Source of the DNA: Pseudomonadota bacterium | GTDB lineage: Bacteria; Pseudomonadota; Gammaproteobacteria; Burkholderiales; Burkholderiaceae | Length of the DNA: 13,653 nucleotides | Reading direction: 5' to 3' | Assembly (NCBI GenBank): GCA_021783435.1 | Contig: JAJXUC010000099.1 | Location: 1-13,653 of the forward strand | Shown: one piece after another, positions 13,331 to 13,653 of the stretch | How positions within the stretch are numbered: the stretch's first letter is position 1 | Layout of the letters: each line of letters begins with the position of its first letter | Notes under the pieces: generated by a model | Database searches by the model: none | What the model was told of the DNA's origin: nothing | The model's input: the letters and a program-made list of their open reading frames with translations, nothing else | Position numbers and translations under genes: made by a program

Positions 13331-13653
13331 TCAATAAGTGGGAACCGACGGATCGATTTCGCGCGACCACGCGGTGATGCCGCCCTGCAGGTTGTAGATG
13401 CTCGGGAAGCCGTTTTGCACCAAGTAATTCGCAACCTGCATGCTGCGCCCGCCGGTCCTGCACATCACAAGGATGTTCTTGGCCTTGTCCAATTCCTGAT
13501 GGCGTAGCGGGACGGCGGCCATGGGAATGTGGGTGTGCCGGAACTTGGGGTGTTTGATCGAGGCGCGCTCCAGCTCCCAGGGTTCGCGCACGTCGATGAC
13601 CTGCCAGTTCGCCAGTTGCTCGGGTTGTTCGTCGAGCAGCGCGGACAGTTCGC
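13331..13653 (-). CDS. Rhodanese-domain sulfurtransferase (5' end outside window)
   Basis: The frame runs from the right edge to TGA at 13331-13333, giving about 107 visible residues. It contains VIDVREPWELERASI at the front and the active-site loop CRTGGRS with the sulfur-accepting Cys. NLQGGITAWSREIDPSVPTY forms the C-terminus. This is a single-domain rhodanese of the GlpE/PspE-like cytoplasmic type, moving sulfane sulfur from thiosulfate or a persulfide donor to an acceptor. A GTG at 13591 is not the start, because the conserved VIDVREPWE begins before it and the frame is open to the edge. The gene converges with waaA, leaving 67 bases (13264-13330) in which I see no clear terminator. Its partner and substrate cannot be told from this window. 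Confidence 0.92.
   Translation of the reverse strand, partial: ELSALLDEQPEQLANWQVIDVREPWELERASIKHPKFRHTHIPMAAVPLRHQELDKAKNILVMCRTGGRSMQVANYLVQNGFPSIYNLQGGITAWSREIDPSVPTY

Overview
The window looks like a chromosomal segment of a GC-rich betaproteobacterium, most likely Burkholderiales. The evidence is codon use, the gene families present, and the pairing of lipopolysaccharide (LPS) core genes with a phosphomannomutase. Thiomonas or Leptothrix relatives are possible, but I cannot fix the genus from sequence alone. Most of it is housekeeping DNA. One short accessory island of about 1.7 kb sits between a tRNA gene and apaH.

Layout. 2-745 (+): 3' part of pmbA/tldE, cut by the window edge. 912-1991 (+): a Tat-type periplasmic TRAP solute-binding protein with no membrane subunits beside it, closed by a clear intrinsic terminator. 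2037-3413 (-): the thyA-folA folate/dTMP operon. 3554-6627 (+): an alpha/beta hydrolase overlapping relA by ATGA; this RelA is synthetase-only, with a ruined HD domain. 6655-6731 (+): tRNA-Val(GAC), followed by a hairpin terminator that works in both directions.

The island, 6787-8439, is visibly less GC-rich in places. On the minus strand it carries a HigB-family toxin (7622-7933), a HigA-family antitoxin (7232-7603) and a small helix-turn-helix protein (6787-7161). A 17-bp palindrome sits just upstream of higB. To its right is a decayed insertion sequence, 7989-8439, with perfect 15-bp terminal inverted repeats and only the C-terminal part of a transposase.

The right part returns to housekeeping genes. 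These are apaH (8478-9329, -), a divergent AlgC-like phosphomannomutase/phosphoglucomutase (9455-10831, +), waaC heptosyltransferase I (10843-11919, +) and waaA Kdo transferase (11932-13263, +). A rhodanese-domain protein (13331-13653, -) is cut by the right edge. The phosphomannomutase, waaC and waaA are closely spaced and probably form a surface-polysaccharide/LPS inner-core operon. thyA and folA act together: ThyA makes dTMP and dihydrofolate, and FolA regenerates tetrahydrofolate.

I did not find a clearly novel large system. The most interesting candidate is the three-gene higB-higA-HTH module with its palindromic operator, lodged between a tRNA gene and an IS remnant.
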